Assembly (NCBI RefSeq): GCF_033439725.1
Contig: NW_026944386.1
Span: 2,418,001 to 2,482,000 of the forward strand
DNA from: Neurospora tetraspora
Taxonomy: Eukaryota; Ascomycota; Sordariomycetes; Sordariales; Sordariaceae
Reading direction: 5' to 3'
Length of the DNA stretch: 64,000 nt
In this document: positions 61,801-64,000 of the stretch, piece after piece
Position numbering within the stretch: the first letter of the stretch is position 1
Layout: every line of letters begins with the position of its first letter
Translations under genes and position numbers: made by a program
Notes under the pieces: generated by a model
Told to the model about the DNA's origin: nothing
The model's input: the letters and a program-made list of their open reading frames with translations, nothing else
The model's database searches: none

Positions 61801-64000
61801 CAACACGAGATGTGTTTCCAATCCCGGTATGTGGCATACACTTTACTTGCTGTCTTCCAGATACCACGACCGCAACTCCCTCCCGCTCAGCCTATGCCCA
61901 AGCCGGCGGCAGTCGTCCATTTCCTTGTTTCAGTGGGTTCAAGCTGTACCACAAACAATCCCGCACATATCACCGGAGGTCCGATCGACCTTGTCTCTTT
62001 TTTTGCTTGGCAGATTCATTGACACTCTGGGAGGAAAAGAAAGCGGAAGTGTGGGCTCATAAGTGGACAGCCGTGAGGATGCCATCTGCGAGCATTGTGG
62101 CCAATCGAACGGCTTTCCAGAGCCAATCTGTATCATGGTGAACACAACAGTATTCACTAAAACCCGCTCTTCGATCGCAACAGTGTTGAATAACGCCATG
62201 AGCCACAGTAGAGTACGCGTGTCTAAGGTAAGAATACCCAGGTGTTCTGAACACCGCAGTGAAAAGCCCATATTACGTTTCTGGCAACCCCATGAGCCTC
62301 ATGGAGTCGACATCATCGCCTGATCATAGCAGCAATGCATTCCTTTGGCTGGATACATGCCAAAAGCGGAATACATAAAAAGGAATATCTGCCGCTCCGG
62401 GGGCCTTGCCTGCTGGATAAGACACCGCCGACACGTCCCCGCAGTTCCAGAAGAGCTTCGTTGAGCACATTCTACCCTTGTAGCAGCTCGTGCCTCCCCT
62501 TTTGATGTTTTTTCTGGCAAGAGGGTGTTGGCAATAATTGTCCAAAGGATAGAACATGCATCTCTAGCAGCTGCTGCCATAAAACCCAGCCTTCTCGCGT
62601 GGGTGAGCCTACACACGCAAGTCTAGGTATCAAGGGCCCAATGAAACGGTTGACATGGAGAGTAACCATCTGTGGCGTATCCCGGAGGGGCATGATTCTT
62701 CGTGATCATAGGACAATGCCCCAGAAATGGCCGACTTTCAGAGGCATTCGTGAGACGGCCAAGCCACGCCACTCTCGTGCTTCCACCGCCGAACGAATGG
62801 AAGCTGTAGTCCAATCGGTTCTTATATTGCTCTGATACCCGTGCTGTCATGCCCCAGTGCCAGGAAACCCGTTGTTCATCATCAAACCTGATACGGCTCG
62901 CGTATCTTTGCTTCCCTACCGTGATGCCGGTCGGAGTAATTAATATGGTAGCTCTGATTGCGGCGCCTGGGTATACATTGAATGCATAGGTTCCTCGGGA
63001 GGCCAGACCAAGGCAGATGAGGTTACTAACCAGGCAATACACTAGCAAGGGGCTGACTGACACCAGGGTTGACGCTCCTGCTTGAAGCTTCCGGAAAGGA
63101 CCAGACGACGAACTCTCTGAAGGAGGTTCCCCGCACAAAACTGCCTTGCCTGTCTCCTTTGCGAGGGCATGCTTGCGAGCTCCCAAGGACCATGGGGAGC
63201 ACATGGTTGGAGCAATCGCACGGTGTTGCATTGACTGGAATGAGCTTCCTTCGCAACGGCGGGACGAGATAGGAAGTTGCGTAGTTTCAGATTGTCTTGG
63301 TATCAAAAAGCATCGGGCTCAAACACCCAAACAAGGACCTTTCAGTTGCCATGCAGGCGCCACATCGGCATGGGATGGCATCCACCATTGAGTTCCCACG
63401 ATGGACGCCAGTAGGCGTCGGCCCTTTGTTGACTCGGGTTCGAACATGTGAGACCTGAGCACATTTATTTGCGGATAGATACCAGGCCCATTTTTCCAAC
63501 TCAGCTGGCTATAATACGGCTCTTGACCAAAGGCGTTTTTTTTTGTGACTGAATTGCGGGTCCATGCCACATACCGGGGGGAATCCCAATATGTCAAGAG
63601 CCTGGGCTCTGTCGTTGATGTAGCACGCTGTGCTAGTATTTCCAGTTTCCCAAGAGGCGGAGTGGTCAACTGTCGTACCAAAGGGCCTGAAGGCAAGAAA
63701 ATCACCGATCCTGGCTAGTTGGGCAGTGCTGTATGCACGGATATTGCGTTTATGATCTCGTGAGCTGGTTATCTCTTCGTCGACTTTGGGAGCTCGTAAG
63801 CAGGAATAAACCGTTGTTCGTTATTCATCAGGACTGGGAACGCCTCCATCCTGAGCAACGCGTACGATTAAAGGTCGCTGTCCGGACCTTGGTGATAAGA
63901 TCACTCAGACTTTCCAATGCAGCGTTGTTTCCTGTGCAGGAACCTGCGTTGAACTCTTTTTCTTGCGTGCAGGCATTGCGCGCGTGGCCATCCGTATGGC
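58850..64000. other. Intergenic region, no gene recognised
   Basis: About 5.15 kb to the window edge. The first part is the crm1 3' untranslated region. Frames remain short except a 227-codon minus frame at 62623-63306 that lacks an ATG at its start and has no domain I recognise. An (ATCC)6 microsatellite lies at 61396-61419. An 8-bp inverted pair (CTTACCCA/TGGGTAAG) with an 18-nt spacer lies near 60860-60895. A gene could begin beyond 64000. Confidence 0.5.
61396..61419. repeat. (ATCC)6 microsatellite
   Basis: Six uninterrupted ATCC units in non-coding DNA, preceded by imperfect CATC units from about 61385. Confidence 0.9.

Noticed and set aside
62623-63306. 227-codon minus-strand frame
   Set aside because: The frame opens with TTG rather than ATG and its product has no family resemblance.

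Overview
The window looks like nuclear DNA of a filamentous ascomycete of the Sordariales, most likely Neurospora crassa or a close relative. The reasons are short introns with GTRNGT donors, CTRAC branch sites and YAG acceptors, long intergenic stretches, C-ending codon preference in highly expressed genes, a sharply bounded AT-rich block with the look of repeat-induced point mutation (RIP), and gene content matching what I recall around the N. crassa nik-2 locus (the locus match is from memory, not searched).

Layout. 1-3955: no gene. 3956-10525 (-): a 2166-residue PAS hybrid histidine kinase (nik-2-like). 15023-16505 (+): TFIIH subunit Ssl1/p44. 17709-18950 (-): 4-hydroxyphenylpyruvate dioxygenase, head to head with a TTC36-family TPR protein at 20370-21173 (+). 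21330-21566 (-): a small Nce101-like membrane protein. 22119-22945 (+): ribosomal protein eL27. 25315-26795 (-): a triose-phosphate/nucleotide-sugar transporter. 31265-33108 (+): UDP-galactopyranose mutase. 33109-37735: spacer with two foldback (MITE-like) repeats and an orphan 404-codon ORF (-). 37736-44992 (+): a second hybrid kinase of the Chk1/Mak2 type (pseudokinase, ATPase, GAF, HisKA, HATPase, REC), possibly with an extra terminal exon to 45594. 46428-47215 (-): retromer Vps29. 47888-51257: a RIP-degraded Mutator-like element with 52-bp terminal inverted repeats and an 8-bp target duplication. 51865-53361 (+): alanine-glyoxylate aminotransferase. 55223-58849 (+): exportin Crm1/Xpo1. 58850-64000: no gene recognised.

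Most genes are unrelated housekeeping functions, but two neighbourhoods appear functional. The HPPD/TTC36 pair fits the animal finding that TTC36 protects HPPD from turnover. The transporter/UDP-galactopyranose mutase neighbourhood mirrors the adjacent glfB/glfA (ugtA/ugmA) pair of Aspergillus and suggests a galactofuranose module. Two very large hybrid histidine kinases lie about 27 kb apart. Exon structures were derived by eye from splice consensus plus reading-frame and family continuity; no searches were run.
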